A stretch of DNA of 64,000 bases from Capitulum mitella (lineage: Eukaryota; Arthropoda; Thecostraca; Pollicipedomorpha; Pollicipedidae), in assembly GCA_030062745.1 (NCBI GenBank), contig CP099846.1, forward strand, positions 25,937,201-26,001,200, in the 5' to 3' direction. A program made the translations under genes and the position numbers. The notes beneath the pieces were generated by a model. That model saw only the letters and a list, made by a program, of their open reading frames with translations, did not search any database and was not told the origin of the DNA. How positions within the stretch are numbered: position 1 is the stretch's first letter; every line of letters begins with the position of its first letter. Positions 1-11,735 of this stretch are shown here, in pieces.

Positions 1-95
1 GGAACCTTTTTGCCGGACATTTTTTCAAATGGTATCGGGCTGCACAAACCCGTGGCCAATACCGCGACGCCCGCAATCGGTTGACGTGCGCGCAG

Positions 96-1790
96 GTGGG
101 CGTCGGTAGCGGCGCCAACCTCGAGTTCTATCCGGCCGGCTCCCGTCTGACCTGCGTCGACCCCAACGAGGCGTTCGAGGCCTACTTCCGGCGCGAGTGT
201 GCGCAGCGGGCGACGCATCTCGACCCGGACATCCGTTTCGTGCTCGAGCCCGGCGAGGACATGGCTTCGGTGCCGGACGGCTCGATGGACGTGGTGGTCA
301 TCACGTTGGTGCTCTGCAGCGTCCAGCGCGTGGAGACCGTGCTGAAGGAGGTGCTCCGCGTGCTCGTGCCGGTCAGTTTTCGCCGCTTTGCCGGTTTGGG
401 TCTGACGGGAGGGTGCGTGGCAGCCTTTGCGTTGTGTTGCCAGTTGCACTGCCGAGACTGTCGTTCACGACGTGAAACGCACGACCGAAAGCTAAGTGCG
501 GCTTGTGAAACGCGTGATTCCGGCCTGCGACGTCACTTTGCCGCTTGATTTTCGGTCGTCGCGTATTTACAACTCAATCATTACCTGCTGGAGCTCAGAG
601 CAGAAGTGTCTGATTCACCGGCCCCGTCCAGTAGCTCTGTTTGCTGGTTACCGGGGCCCGACCTCCCGTGACCTCACGCAGCGGCTTGTTCGGACTGCGG
701 CAGGGCGGCAAGTTCTACTACTTGGAGCACGTGGGCGACGCGCCGGGCACGTGGCGGCGTCGTCTGCAGGATGTGCTCTCCGACAGCGACTTCTGGCCGA
801 CCGTGTACGACGGCTGCCGGCTCAACTGCGACACGGAGCAGGTGATTGGTCGGGGTGGCGCCGTCTTGTCTCCAGATGGGATCGGTCTCGGTTGCGGGTC
901 CATCCGGGTTTTGGAATGCGGGCATGGCTTTTCCTGTAGACTTGGTAGTCCTTAGGCTGTTTCAGTACTGATTCTGCCCCTACCAATAAACCCTACCAAT
1001 ATCTTTTGCCTTGAATCACAAATGTATGTAAAAGTGTAGAGAGGACGAAGGATTGAGTAAAAATAAGGAATTTTATATATCAGAGTTATATATCAGTAGC
1101 TTGCTGTTTCATAAATAGGAAAGGATACAGTGAAAATGAAACTAGCTGTCATTGAAAACGGAGTGGTTTAAATCCGTTGAGCCACACACATTTGTGGGAT
1201 GTAAGGCTGTCCGGCCTCGGCTCGGCTCCCAACATTTGCACAAAACGACACTCATGGTGGAATGACTCTTCTGCGTAGGAGCCTGGAAGAGCTCAATGAC
1301 TGGTTGCCGCCTGCCAGGCTCACGACCCTGCCATCGGGCATCGCTGCCTCTGCCGTCTGAATCGGGCGGAGAAGCAGGTGCCCTCAGCGGGCTTAGAATC
1401 GACGCTGGACGATAGTGTGGGCTGTTTTTCGGACGTTTTGTGCCTCGGTCGTCAAAAGCACTCTTGATACGTACCGCTTTGTCTTAAGTCACGCAAACCC
1501 ATCTCACTGTTGTGTATGATGTCACTGGTGGCTGCCAAGCGCGTTAAATGTTGCTCAATATGGCCGGTTTAAGCCACAGCTTTCACCTCAGTCTTCATTG
1601 CTACAGATGCGTGCGATGTTGCGCTGCCGGTAACACGCACTCGCACTGACAGACTCTCCAGAAGAGCGCCTTCAGCAGCGTGGACCAGCACACGACGATC
1701 GTGATGAAAGGCAGGATGCTGCCCCGCTCCACCCCGGAAAGCCGCTTCGGCGTGCTGAACCCTTTTCTGTACGGCGTGGCCACGAAATGA
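96..1790 (+). CDS. METTL7/TMT1-like methyltransferase, C-terminal three exons (5' part outside window)
   Basis: Exons are 96-371, 704-841 and 1653-1790 (TGA at 1788-1790). All junctions are phase 0 with AG acceptors and donors gtcagt and gtgatt. Together they give 183 residues. Exon 1 carries the SAM-binding loop as VGVGSGANLEFYP, an acidic strand end (LTCVDPN), then GEDMASVPDGSMDVVV and TLVLCSVQ, the class I methyltransferase core in the order typical of METTL7A/B. Exon 2 has FYYLEHVGDAPGTW and YDGCRLNCDTE. Exon 3 encodes the tail ending FLYGVATK, matching the family ending (human METTL7A ends YGYAVK). Human METTL7A is 244 aa, so about 60 N-terminal residues (membrane anchor) should lie to the left. 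The family are ER/lipid-droplet enzymes that methylate thiols; that function is inferred from homology. The usual GCGTG loop reads GVGSG here. Orthologue-level naming (7A or 7B) is not possible. Confidence 0.88.
1158..1255 (+). mobile_element. Fragment of the CAGTGGCGTCAATTT-type MITE, in METTL7-like intron
   Basis: The block from 'aaatccgttgagcc' through 'cctcggctcggctccc' to 'acgacactcatgg' matches the right-hand third of the nested element at 43267-43667 and the left end of its inverted copy at 43867. Only one end survives and no target duplication is visible. Confidence 0.5.
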
Positions 1791-4203
1791 TGCGATTTCT
1801 GGAGGGACGACCCGCCGCGCTGGCAGCCGCCAACGGGCTGCGAGAGAGCACCGACTGTGCTCCTCACCGCTGGAGTGCCACCGTCTAACAGTGCGCGGGA
1901 ACTATCGATATCATTCGAGTGCAGAAAAGCTTGCTGGAGGCTGATGAAAGCTAGCTAACATTGCGTTAAACAGAACTAGGGATGCTTGGCAGTGTTTGAC
2001 ATGAAGAGATGATTTCGGCTACTTAGCAGAACTTAAATGTGTCATAATCATGGCTTATGTGTGGTAGACGCATGGAAAATGTTTTCTTACGGAAACCATT
2101 TATGTGCCATTAGCTGTCCACATCTGGTGTCTTATACTCGGTTCTAGGGTATTTACATTCTGCAAAATTTGTTGATGCGATGAGGTAAACAACGCATGAC
2201 AATGAAGTCGCCCTAATGGTGTCTACAGGAATTCATTTTATTTCGTTTAATATCCGTAAGTCTTCCCATTATCTGCCAAAACCAAATTTCCATCATTTTA
2301 AGCTGAGCGAGATTACATCAAAATGTGAATGGCCCAACAGAATTCCTCAGGACAAAACACCTGGCATAAAACTGTTGTTTGATTGTTGCTGAGCTCCCAA
2401 CACTGAACTGGTATTCAGTGTCTTTCGGAAAGACGATCAAAATGCGACGAACACCCATCGTGCTGCGGCGGCGTGACAACAGCCAACGGCCTGCTGCGCC
2501 GGCCCGGCGGCCGTCCCCTGCGGCATCAGGGACAGGGCCCAGGCTGTGGGGTCGTGCAGTGACGGTTTACTGCGCCAAAGGCCAGTAATTCGCACCAGCG
2601 AATGGCGTAATGAAAATCATTAAACTGCTTGGTCCAGTGCACCAGTTTTACAGCGTACTAAGTAGTCCATGCTTATTTACGTATTTTGCTCGTCTTTCGT
2701 ATCTTAATAAACTGACCTTTACGGGGGATAGCAAACAAAACAACCGTGTTTTGTACATATGCGTGGATATGCGTGCGTTTGCAGTATACGTGGATGGCGT
2801 AGTTGTATATCTGTTTTCGCAATGTCCTGGCCCTACGTAGGCAATTCACCCGATAGGACGTGATCGCAGGTGGAAGGAAACACGCGAATCTGACACAAAA
2901 ACCCCTTTAATTATTTCAAGTTTGGCATTTTTTGAAAGATAATTTCTTGCTCTTTTACATGCGCGGGGACAACTTAATTTTGTATTCCGTTTCGCAATGT
3001 TAGGGCGTTATTTCAGCAGTTCATGCAATGATACGTGGTTGTGGGCTGAAGGGAATACGCGAGTCCGATGCGAAAATCCCCTGAATTCCCTTCAGGGCGG
3101 GCTTCGTGCGTAACGCTATGGGGACTCCAGTTGCCAAATAGCTTTAAATCCTTTAGTTTGATGCTGTTCATACATCAGTATCATATGTAATACTATCCGA
3201 TGGCTATTTTTAGAAGTTTTCGTGCTTGTGCTTTCCATAGACTACAAGTTATTTGACTTAAATATGTTGCAACAATGAAAATTCTGATCGAATAGAACGT
3301 TGTACGTATTCATTCGAGACGCGGTATTCTTACCTGAAACGAAACGATTTTCGCAGGAGAACACAGGCTATAAGGCACTTTTTCCAAAAGTTGTGCTGCG
3401 TTGCTGCAACTGCAATGCTAATCTTGCATCGTCCAGTAACGAAGCTATGGTCATCTTGTGACAAATGTTATTGATAACAAACGTTCTTTGTCCTGAACAC
3501 AATGAGAAAAAGGCTAGTATTACGGTGCACACGTAATTGGTCAGGCTGCGTATCACTTTGTTTCATTCATTGCACGGTCCTGCAGCAGCTAGTTCTCTGT
3601 TCCAGCGATAGATGTCTCTACGAGTAGAACCCTGGCCGCGGCACATTCGACAGCAATGAATGACGTCGTTCCTCCCCCCCCTCCCGCGTGCAGTCCACAC
3701 ATTTGGCTGTTTAATTTGGGGCGCCGCGGCCCGAGGTTGCTGGAGACGGCGGCCCGGCCGGCGGCGATATCCAGGAAATACGGAAGAAATGGTGGAGCTG
3801 GCCGGTGTTGCTGAGGCCAATGGTTGACCGTAAAATGCATCGTAGCGCCATGATAGCTGAACTGATGTGATACCTTGCAATGGTTGTTGAGCAACGCATT
3901 AAAACACCCTGCATACGTGTTATTCATTTTTGTTTTCTGCGCAACAGAAGAATAACCATTAGCTATTTAATAATCGTAGACACATCTAGTTAAGCGAGGC
4001 CCATACCAAAACAGTTTTACCTTCCGACAATAATGACATTGTTACTTGGAATATGATATCATGTCACCAATAAACTCCAAAATTATGCTTCACCTTACAT
4101 GCAGTCAACAGAATCAGTTATAATGCACTTCGCCACGCTCAGTTGTGACCAGCATTCAAAGCCAATCCGGATAATAACGCATTTCCACTGAAACTAATGT
4201 ATA
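1791..4203. other. Intergenic, no supported gene
   Basis: AT-rich sequence with two short GC-rich patches (2,460-2,550 and 3,640-3,780). Both strands have open frames there, but no splice-consistent or recognisable protein. The minus-strand frame over 3,563-3,927 is composition-driven (poly-G/poly-C tract at about 3,672). Confidence 0.5.
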
Positions 4204-4469
4204 CAGGCACGTAACTAGAATTTTCCTCGTGGGGAGGCAAGATGTTAAATTTTGTCAGATGCCACTAACATATGACGAAGCCCAGAGGAAAAAGCAAAAA
4301 TATTATGTAAATGACCTCATTTTTAACCCACAGGAATACGTATAATGCTTGTTTTTGGAACCATATATATCATCACTATTCCGTATTCGTGCGAAATCGC
4401 TATATATCTAGTGCAGACCGTTTGGCTCGGGGGCCATGGCCCCCATGGCCCCCTTTGGCTACGTCCCTG
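4204..4469 (+). mobile_element. hAT-like MITE with perfect 8-bp target duplication
   Basis: 266-bp non-coding element. Its left end is CAGGCACGTAACTAG; its right end, reverse-complemented, is CAGGGACGTAGCC, so the ends are short inverted repeats. It is flanked by the perfect direct repeat AATGTATA at 4196-4203 and 4470-4477. An 8-bp duplication with CA-G ends is typical of hAT (P elements also make 8 bp). Full-length relatives are at 9992-10258 and 43097-43777. No transposase is inside, so it is non-autonomous. Confidence 0.85.
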
Positions 4470-4861
4470 AATGTATATTACGCTGCAGTTCACATCACGT
4501 ACTACAGAAACATACTGAACTCACATTCACACGTCGCTGGTTATTACAGATGCTGCATTTCCTGTTCGGAAACTGAGGAATATGTGTTAATGGGAACTGT
4601 GGCGTCATCACGTCAGATCGACCCGAGCTGGTTTCGCATAGGACGTCAATGACGACACCACAGGCCATACTGAACTAAAGTAGTCACGATTTGCGTTTCA
4701 CCGGTCGTTTTTCCTTTTTTTGGCTTGTGCCGCATCAGTAGCAGCCGCTGTCGCGCTTGGCGAAAACGACGACCCGCTCTCTGATCGTCATGTTACGGCA
4801 TTTTCGTGTGTCAACTATTTCGAGGAACAAACACTCGTAAAATAATTATTTCACTTTCTCG

Positions 4862-5410
4862 ATTGTGCCTGCCCAGGAACATGGCGTCGAAAAAATGCGG
4901 TCTCTGACGGCTTCGCGGCTGGCGACCAGACATAAAAGTCACAGCGCTTTGCACTGGTGCACGCTGGCTGGCACTGAATTTGACTGTAATATGGATGAGG
5001 CTTTTTTAGATGTAGGTCCTCGTCTAAACAGAACATTTTGAGTTTGTTTCCCCTTTGGTAGTGAGGCTACTGAATGTTTTTCGGCAACTTTCGGACATTT
5101 CACTTCCAGAATTAAATCATCGTTGACTACACCAACAGGAGCTTCTGCGAGGAACGGATGTTCCTTGTGTGCTATCAAGCCGGTAGGATGGGCTGCCTTG
5201 CAACCCATTTCCTGTTCATACTGAGATATTGCAAGTACCTCGTGGACTCTTCCGTATTGCAAGGCATCGACATCCAGGTCCTTTCCTGCATCATACAAGA
5301 TTTGGTCCACCACCTTACCGCCTGAGGTGGTTTTGCGCATGTTGATGATAATGTGTACGTTGCTGGGCCGTGATCGTACTTTTTCTAGCTTCAAACCACA
5401 GTTCCTTATC
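4862..5410 (-). pseudogene. Decayed YqaJ-like exonuclease domain
   Basis: Read on the minus strand, the order of YqaJ/lambda-exonuclease landmarks is visible: ELWFEARKSTITA near 5,405-5,365, YGRVHEVLAISQYEQ near 5,270-5,225, GLIAHKEHPFL near 5,180-5,150, the catalytic ExK strand LILEVKCP near 5,115-5,090, then HPYYSQIQCQ and KRCDFYVWSP near 5,005-4,925. The frame changes at least twice, once near 5,368 (ITA to SNVH) and once near 5,040. The usual SPDG motif reads APVG, so the catalytic Asp is lost. In animals this family is mostly multicopy and mobile-element associated. Those three lesions argue for a dead copy. No terminal repeats were found around it. Confidence 0.75.
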
Positions 5411-5433
5411 CAAAGCAGTTTTTGTCGGTCTCC

Positions 5434-5499
5434 GACAGCCTCACAGTTTCACGGGAAGAACGGTTCTTCCCGTGCAGAGTTTTAAACTGTGAGACTGTC
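5434..5499. repeat. Long hairpin, two nested inverted repeats
   Basis: Inner arms CACGGGAAGAAC / GTTCTTCCCGTG are perfect 12-mers with one base between them. Outer arms GACAGCCTCACAGTTT / AAACTGTGAGACTGTC have one mismatch. It lies just outside the 5' end of the decayed YqaJ segment. Confidence 0.8.
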
Positions 5500-6190
5500 T
5501 GTTTCAGCCTGTGTGTGTGCTTCAAAAGCACTGGGGTCGGTCTTATCCAGGGCCGGTTGGTGGCTGCTGGGACCTTAGTCACAACCAGGGATGGCTGTTT
5601 GTTCTTTTCTCTGATAGCGCTGTTTGTTTCTGACTGAGCTGGTCTCGCGAGATAGCTTGCTACGCAGGCGTTTTTGATACCGAGAAACGTGATCCTTCAG
5701 GCCTTTTGTTGGACTGCGGTTAACGTTTTCTTATATTTCAAAACGTGCATCTTGGATCCTATCTGATACTAGACAGGCAGTAGCACATCTGTTTCGTTAG
5801 GCGCGCTTCTGATAAAAATTTACTCATTTTCCGCAAATGGTTTTGGCTACGTCGGCCATGAGCGTTGCTGCGAGGTTGCTTATGACGTCGTAAATAACAA
5901 GTTTGATAGCCTTATTCTTTAAGACGTCAACTGCTTTCAGCAGTGCGATGCGGACTTGGCTACATTTCCTTGCTCCTGAGCGACATTGCAGTGGTAGTTT
6001 TTGCAGTTGTCATGATGGCCCAAAACATGGAATGACGCATTGCCAGCATCATTAGCAATGCCTGGCGCATTCTGCTGGGGAACGCTTACCACTTTCACTT
6101 TCCAGTGCGTTACGTTTTATCATTGTCCGAACTGTTACCATGTTGACGCAATGTCATTTCGTTGTCTTTCATCTTCAGGTTAGTTTATGC

Positions 6191-6382
6191 GATCTCAACT
6201 TTTCGAACAACGCTGAAGGTCGATCTCGATACGAAAAATCAGGCCATATATTTCGAACGATTTCGCTCGTCCAGGACGCTGGTGGAGTGACCAGTGTCTA
6301 AGGACGAGCGAAATCGTCCGAAATATATGGTCTGATTTTTGATCGAGATCGATCTTCAGTGTTGTCCGAAAAGTCGAAATCA
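6191..6382. repeat. ~190-bp near-palindrome (hairpin)
   Basis: Arms of about 93 bases pair around a 6-base centre at 6,284-6,289 (GGTGGAGTGACC core). The arms differ at scattered single positions, roughly 85% identical. It sits about 140 bases upstream of the recognisable reverse transcriptase relic. This is the structure of a small foldback element; no target duplication is apparent. Confidence 0.8.
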
Positions 6383-6499
6383 CACAAGGACTGTTACCGT
6401 CATTGTTTTTATGCGAGGAGGTGGAAAAAGATGACGAGCCTCCGCATTCTCTTTCGCTATCTTGTACATCCCCGAAGTGTAACATCTGGTCATGTGGTT

Positions 6500-7582
6500 T
6501 GCGCACTGGATCTTTTTTTCACGAAGACTGCTCTGCTGAGCATTTTTGATATAATCTACAGGGCGATGGATGCTGACCAGGTGTCACTACTGTACCTGTT
6601 TGACGTCTCCAGGGCCTTCGACTATGTAGACCACATCAGGCCTCTGAACCGTGTGGAATGCCACGGTGTATTATCTCCATGGATTAGAAACTGTCTGAAA
6701 GATCACATGCAAGTTATATGTGGTGGAAAAAGCAACACAGCACCTCAGCTTGTGGGTCATGGCGTTTTTGAGGAGTTCTACCTCGGCCCGCTTCTGTTTT
6801 CTACATATACTTACGGTTAAGTTAACTACACAAAGACAGCATAACTCGTCCAGCACGATGATGATTGCCAGTTACTCATTACCGGCAACCCAGCTGATAT
6901 GAACAGCCTAACCGCAAGCATGGAGGAAGAACTCAAGACCCTCAAAACATGGTTCAGCTCAAATGGCCTGCAAATGAATTTTGAAAAGACCCGGCCGATC
7001 GTCATTGGAGGAAGACATAGCATGCAAGCACCGTCAGCCAGCTCAAATGTAAATGAAAAAACGTTGACTTCTACTCAGAACGGTAATAGTCTGGGAGTGA
7101 TTCTAAACTCCCATCCATCTTTGTCAAAGCATATTGAAAATGTAGCAGGAAAGTGCACTGGGCTTCTCATAAAACTGGTCCGCCATCGCCGTCTTCCGCC
7201 CGATGTCGTCATGAGACACGTCGTGGTATCGTTAGTATTGCCCCACATCACCTGTTGCCTTACTGTCACAGCTCCTATGTGGCCGATGCAGAAGAAAAGG
7301 TTAGCTATGATTGTCAACCCTGCGGATCGAGCTATTTTTTGCCTGCGGAGACATGATCACGTTTCAGAACGCAGAGCAAAATTGGGTTGGCCAAGTATTG
7401 AAGAACTAACAGAGTATAATGGAAGTATCTTTATGTACAAGGCAGTAGTTCGTAAAACCCCTGACAGTCTGAAAAGGGTGTTTCTGTCCAACAGCAGCAT
7501 ACACGGACTGAGCACAAGACAGAATGACTGGCTGCATTTGCCACAAGTACAAGTGCCACAAGTAGGGAAGCAAGCTGTATAA
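6500..7582 (+). pseudogene. Non-LTR retrotransposon reverse transcriptase remnant (CR1/jockey-like)
   Basis: One reading frame carries reverse-transcriptase landmarks in order: KTALLSIFDIIYRAM, the first catalytic motif as LFDVSRAFDYVDH near 6,600-6,640, GPLLF near 6,785-6,800, a degraded YADD motif reading QHDDDCQLL near 6,850-6,880, then WFSSNGLQMNFEKT near 6,950, and the thumb-like LGVILNSHPSLSKHIE and RLPPDVVMRH. Two in-frame TAA stops (6818-6820, 6842-6844) interrupt it between the GPLLF and DD motifs; there is no frameshift between those parts. Endonuclease and 5' regions are absent. Wording of the motifs favours CR1/jockey-like LINEs over RTE or L1. It is a dead, 5'-truncated copy. Confidence 0.85.
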
Positions 7583-9647
7583 TTTAGGGGCGCGAAGAAA
7601 TAGAACGCACTTCGGGAGGATGTGAGATTCTCGTCTACCCTGCCGAAGTTTAAAATCAAAGTGAAGCATATACTGTAAAGATGTGTCCTATGTAGTCGGA
7701 TAATACTGGATATCACTTTTTGGTCTAGTATGACTTCATGCCGAGGTGAGTGTACATTGAACATTGCTTGGACATCGTAAATATGTAACAGATAGCACAT
7801 GTGCGCTCCTGTTTAATGAAGCTGTGTGATTGTTTATGATTTTTACAGAGTGTCACGCAACGTGCATAATATTCCACTTACAACTGTATGCGCATGAGCT
7901 GACGGAGACAGTGATAGCCACCTAGCGTGGAGCGACTCCAAGATGTAATACACACATACATACGTACATGCATATACTTGGCTCGGCTCAGGTCCGTAGT
8001 ATGTTTTGCCGTTCAACATCGCCGAAATCCTTCGATAACAGCTTGACAAAGCTTAGTCCCGTATTTCATAGGCAACGTAAAACACATTATTGTTCCATCC
8101 CGGGAAATACTAAACGGGACACCATGACCCTTCGGTGTTCCAAACCCAAGTACTTTGGAAATCGGCAAAACATACCATTCCCAAAAAAGAATAATACTAC
8201 CTGCGATTATGATGGTGTCGAGGCGTGGTCAAAGCTAACCGTGAATCGACAGTGCCCTTGACATTCGTAAACACTGCTCTGAAAACGGCATCAGCGCAGC
8301 GCAACGATACTGAAACCGATGGCCTTGGATTTCGCCCGTGAATAGGAGCTCTGCTGTGGTAGTCTATTGCTTAGCAAAAGCGAAATTGTTTTTCCCGGCC
8401 ATTGCTAGTCCTCTTCCGGCGTCCACGTCCCCTCTACCGAGATTTAACCTTCTGCCGGGCGGCGACGACAGGCCGCGGACCGAGGACCGGCGGCCGTCAG
8501 GAAGAGGAGAGGAAGGAGGGCGAGCGGTGCGAGACTGATGACCGCCATTCATCGTTCATGGCATGTTTGTGAGTTTTGACCAGTAATTACTCCCCGCCCC
8601 AGGAACATCTACGGTCTTTGAAACGTATCACAGAGTCGCGTGGTATCGCTCCAGAGCAAATAAAACGAGAGAAAACGATCGCCGATAGCCCGCCCTTAAC
8701 AAGGTCATTTTGGGAAACATAATTTATAACTCTTTCTAAAATGGTTAGGACGCGGTGATTTCTTAGATTCTCGATGGTCGGGTGTAACTGACGAAATTAA
8801 ATGGCGACTGTAGTGGTTGGTAAACAAGGGCAGAAATTGTCCGAGGTCAAAACCACGTACGTGTCTTTCGCCGATTTTTTGCATTTCGTAATATGAAGTT
8901 TTACTTTCTACCCAAATACACTACCCAAAGGGTAAATTCTAGGCGTAAAATGCAATATTTTCCAGCCGTGTCGAAGCGGCGTCCGCGACGGCCGGCTAAT
9001 GCCAAATTCCTGCCACCAGAAACGCTAGTGTAGTCACAGCCGTTCGTGGCAGTGCCTGACCTGTAACGCCTTTCGTGGATTTCATCTTACTTTGGAATGG
9101 GCTTGGGCAAAATCCGGATTTGCATATCGAATTCGCCGCGACGACTCGAACTCGACTCGAAATCAAAACCCGTTTCTCCCCTTCACTGCTATGGGCAACT
9201 GATGTTTCGTCATCATCAACCGCACTTTCATACTAAACGTGAGTGCGTCCGTATTGTTCACTGAATTGGTACTTCTAGAGTCCATGGTCCCAGGGAATTC
9301 AGTGCTGCAGAAATAACTGCCATTTTTTGCACGACTCAAATGGGTTGGGCCCCATTGAAAAACCCTAATGTTTGGTGGGAACTGGGGAGTTATTTTCGCG
9401 ACGGAAAAAGTTTTGTTTTGGAGATCAACAATAAGAGAACTAAAGCAGTACAGACTGCATAGGCATAGAAGAAAGGCACATGTGAACATTTATTTCACTT
9501 ATGGTCATGCAAATGTGCTCGTGCAGAAAACAACTAGCATGCTTCAGAAAGCCAGATCTGGTCAGCCTAAGTTCGATGGGATTAAGCCCCCTTGGCAGAT
9601 AAAGTTTCTGCAAACTAACAGTGTTTCCAAAGAACATGACACAGCAA
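7583..9647. other. Intergenic, no supported gene
   Basis: A GC-rich patch at 8,440-8,535 has open frames on both strands but no start, splice or family signal. The rest is unremarkable AT-rich sequence. Confidence 0.45.
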
Positions 9648-9760
9648 CAGTGGCGTAACTTTGCATGCAGTTAGTATGGGACCTTCCATACCAAAGAAAT
9701 TCTTGGTATGAAATTTCATACCAACATTTTGGTGGTCGATTCATTTGTTTTCTTGTTTTA
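9648..9760. mobile_element. End of a CAGTGGCGTAACTTTG-type element with internal palindrome
   Basis: It begins CAGTGGCGTAACTTTG and contains a perfect 22-base palindrome at 9703-9724 (half-site TTGGTATGAAA). The fragment at 39118-39192 ends in CAAAGTTACGTCACTG, the inverted counterpart, and also holds GGTATGAAAAGCTCC. The other end was not located near either copy. Confidence 0.55.
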
Positions 9761-9991
9761 TGAAGTCGAATTCTGTAAATAAGTTATCAGTGTCGCATTT
9801 CAGGGTCCGATCAATTTATTTTTCCATCAGGGCCTATTTTAACTTGTTAACTGGGGGGGGGCAAACCCCACCAGTGGCCGTCAAATCCCCTCTCTCAGTA
9901 CACAGCGAAATCCCCCAGTGAAAACGTCGTTTTGCCAGCAGCGCTCTCCCGACCAGGTCTTTGACACGCTTCAGGCAGAGACTGTGCCAAG

Positions 9992-10258
9992 CAGGGACGT
10001 AGCCAGGGGGGCCCATGGGGGTCATGGCCCCTCCTGAGCCAAGCAGTCCTCACTAGATATATGACGACATCGCACGAATGCGGAATAGTGGTCATATATA
10101 TGTTCCAGAAATAAACATTATATGTTTTCCTGCGCGTTAAACATGAAGCAAACTGCATAAAATTGCTGCTTCTTCCTCTAAGTTTCGTCATATACCAGTG
10201 GCATATGGTAAAATTTGACATTTGGCCGCCCTTGAGGAAAGTCCTGGCTACGCGCCTG
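9992..10258 (-). mobile_element. hAT-like MITE, second copy, perfect 8-bp target duplication
   Basis: 267 bp, in reverse orientation relative to the copy at 4204. Ends are CAGGGACGTAGCCAGG and, reverse-complemented, CAGGCGCGTAGCCAGG. It is flanked by GTGCCAAG at 9984-9991 and 10259-10266. The interior matches the other copies (the 'acatataatgc' and 'gtcagatgccac' type blocks). Confidence 0.87.
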
Positions 10259-10574
10259 GTGCCAAGCGTATATGCATGTTGAAGCAGCTATTCGTGAATA
10301 AAAAGATGAAAAAGGAAAATGAGCGCACAGGCTTTTTTTCTTCTTTTTGGAAAAAACGTCGGACAGGTTTCAGATTTCGTCAGCTGAATCTGATTGCCGT
10401 GGACAAGTGCAGAGGTTGGGAAAAGATAATGTATAGCATATAATATGGGGGATAACCGAGAAGGGCTCTTCATGCCTGTTTAAGACTTGTGTAGAGCACA
10501 GATAACTGCAAAGATTAGGGGAGGATAATATTTAGGATATAATGTATACGATGACCAAGAAGGGTTCTTGATGC

Positions 10575-11281
10575 CTATGACGATTCTGCTAGATTCCGTT
10601 CTGACTGGTTCAATTTCCTGAACTGCTGCGATCGCAAGCAAGGTAAAACAGATCGCGCAGAAATACGGCAAATCCAGTTAATGGGAACATCAGATACAGA
10701 AGCGGCAGTCGACAGCCTTTGTCCGGCTTGCCCCATCCATGAAACCCCGAGACGCGACTCCTTTTGGTCCCGATGCACGCTGCAAGGCGTACAAGCCTTT
10801 CTCGGATGCACCGGTCGCTTTTTTGGCCATTTGCCACGCCGCGCATCTACAGCCCTTTGCACGTTCGAATTTTGTCATTCAAAACAAGTTTCGGGCGAAA
10901 AGCTAATCAAATTGACCCCGGGACCACTCAGGACTGCATTGAGCACTTCATTGTCAAAAAACGGATTCTGTTTTTTGCACCAAATGTCGGCAGTCTGGTC
11001 CTCGCAAAATTTCCTCGCCAGCACTCTAGCATCGATCAACAGTCGCCCTGTGCGTTTCAATCTGGTTACTGTTGAACGGTTCATCCAGCTGCTCACAATG
11101 TCGTTTTACAATCGCACTGCGAGCTTCCTTGGAAACAGACTGCCTTCGGCCGTTTGGTCTTCCCGTATGTCCGCACACTTCGCGCTCGGACGCACGTTCG
11201 CTTTGAGCACGCTGCGTCACGCTGTCTTTCCCAAATGTCAGGTAAAAAAGCGTAGTGCGCTTCAGTCAGAATCTTTTTCAA
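10575..11281 (-). pseudogene. Unidentified decayed coding-like segment
   Basis: Several minus-strand frames abut and trade places, as in a frameshifted coding relic: SKEARSAIVKRHCEQL near 11,140, ARVLARKFCEDQTADIW near 11,020, KKATGASEKGLYALQRASG near 10,820. The pieces look protein-like, with balanced amino-acid use and no low complexity. I do not recognise the family. A transposon-derived protein is a guess. Confidence 0.3.
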
Positions 11282-11509
11282 CAGATATTGTCAATTAATT
11301 TCCCTTCATGCAGCGTGCTGGGGTATGAAACAGCCACTGCCATATCCCTGCTCTCTTCTCGCTTTTCCGGGCTGGACAGGTGCGAAATGTTTTCTTTTTA
11401 TTCCATCTTCGCCAATTTTCATCGCCCCAGTTTCCGTAAAGATCGTTCATCTTCTGTCTGTCCCCCTTGGTGTCAGCAGGTCTTCCTCGGTGCCCCTTGA
11501 TAGCCATTC

Positions 11510-11735
11510 GTTTCAGTCGATATCCTTCGATCTAGCTCGATCTCCAGTAGTCTCCGTTCGTCTCCTTTAGTCTCCACCAGCCAGTCAGTCTTTCGGTCTT
11601 TCTAAATCTTGTTTGATGTCCATCGGTCTCTGTCGGTCTCAGCTGTTCTCCGTCGGTTCCTTTTGGCTTTTACCGGTCTCCACCGCTCTTCACCGGTTTC
11701 CGTCGATCTCCGCCGGTCTCCTCGGCGCCCCTCAA
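11510..11735 (+). repeat. Degenerate CGGTCTCC minisatellite
   Basis: Pyrimidine-rich variants of TCTCCGTCGGTCTCC recur every 10-12 bases (for example at 11,625, 11,650, 11,672, 11,700 and 11,715). No intact protein frame is implied. Confidence 0.6.

Noticed and set aside
496..939. Long + strand open frames overlapping the METTL7-like exons
   Set aside because: They run through the intron and disagree with the frame that carries the METTL7 motifs; they arise from GC-rich codons read out of frame.
3368..3556. Minus-strand frame with a signal-peptide-like start (SLTNYVCTVILAFFSLCSGQ)
   Set aside because: No ATG is available: the frame begins at GTG, the nearest upstream ATGs are in other frames, and an in-frame TGA precedes it closely.
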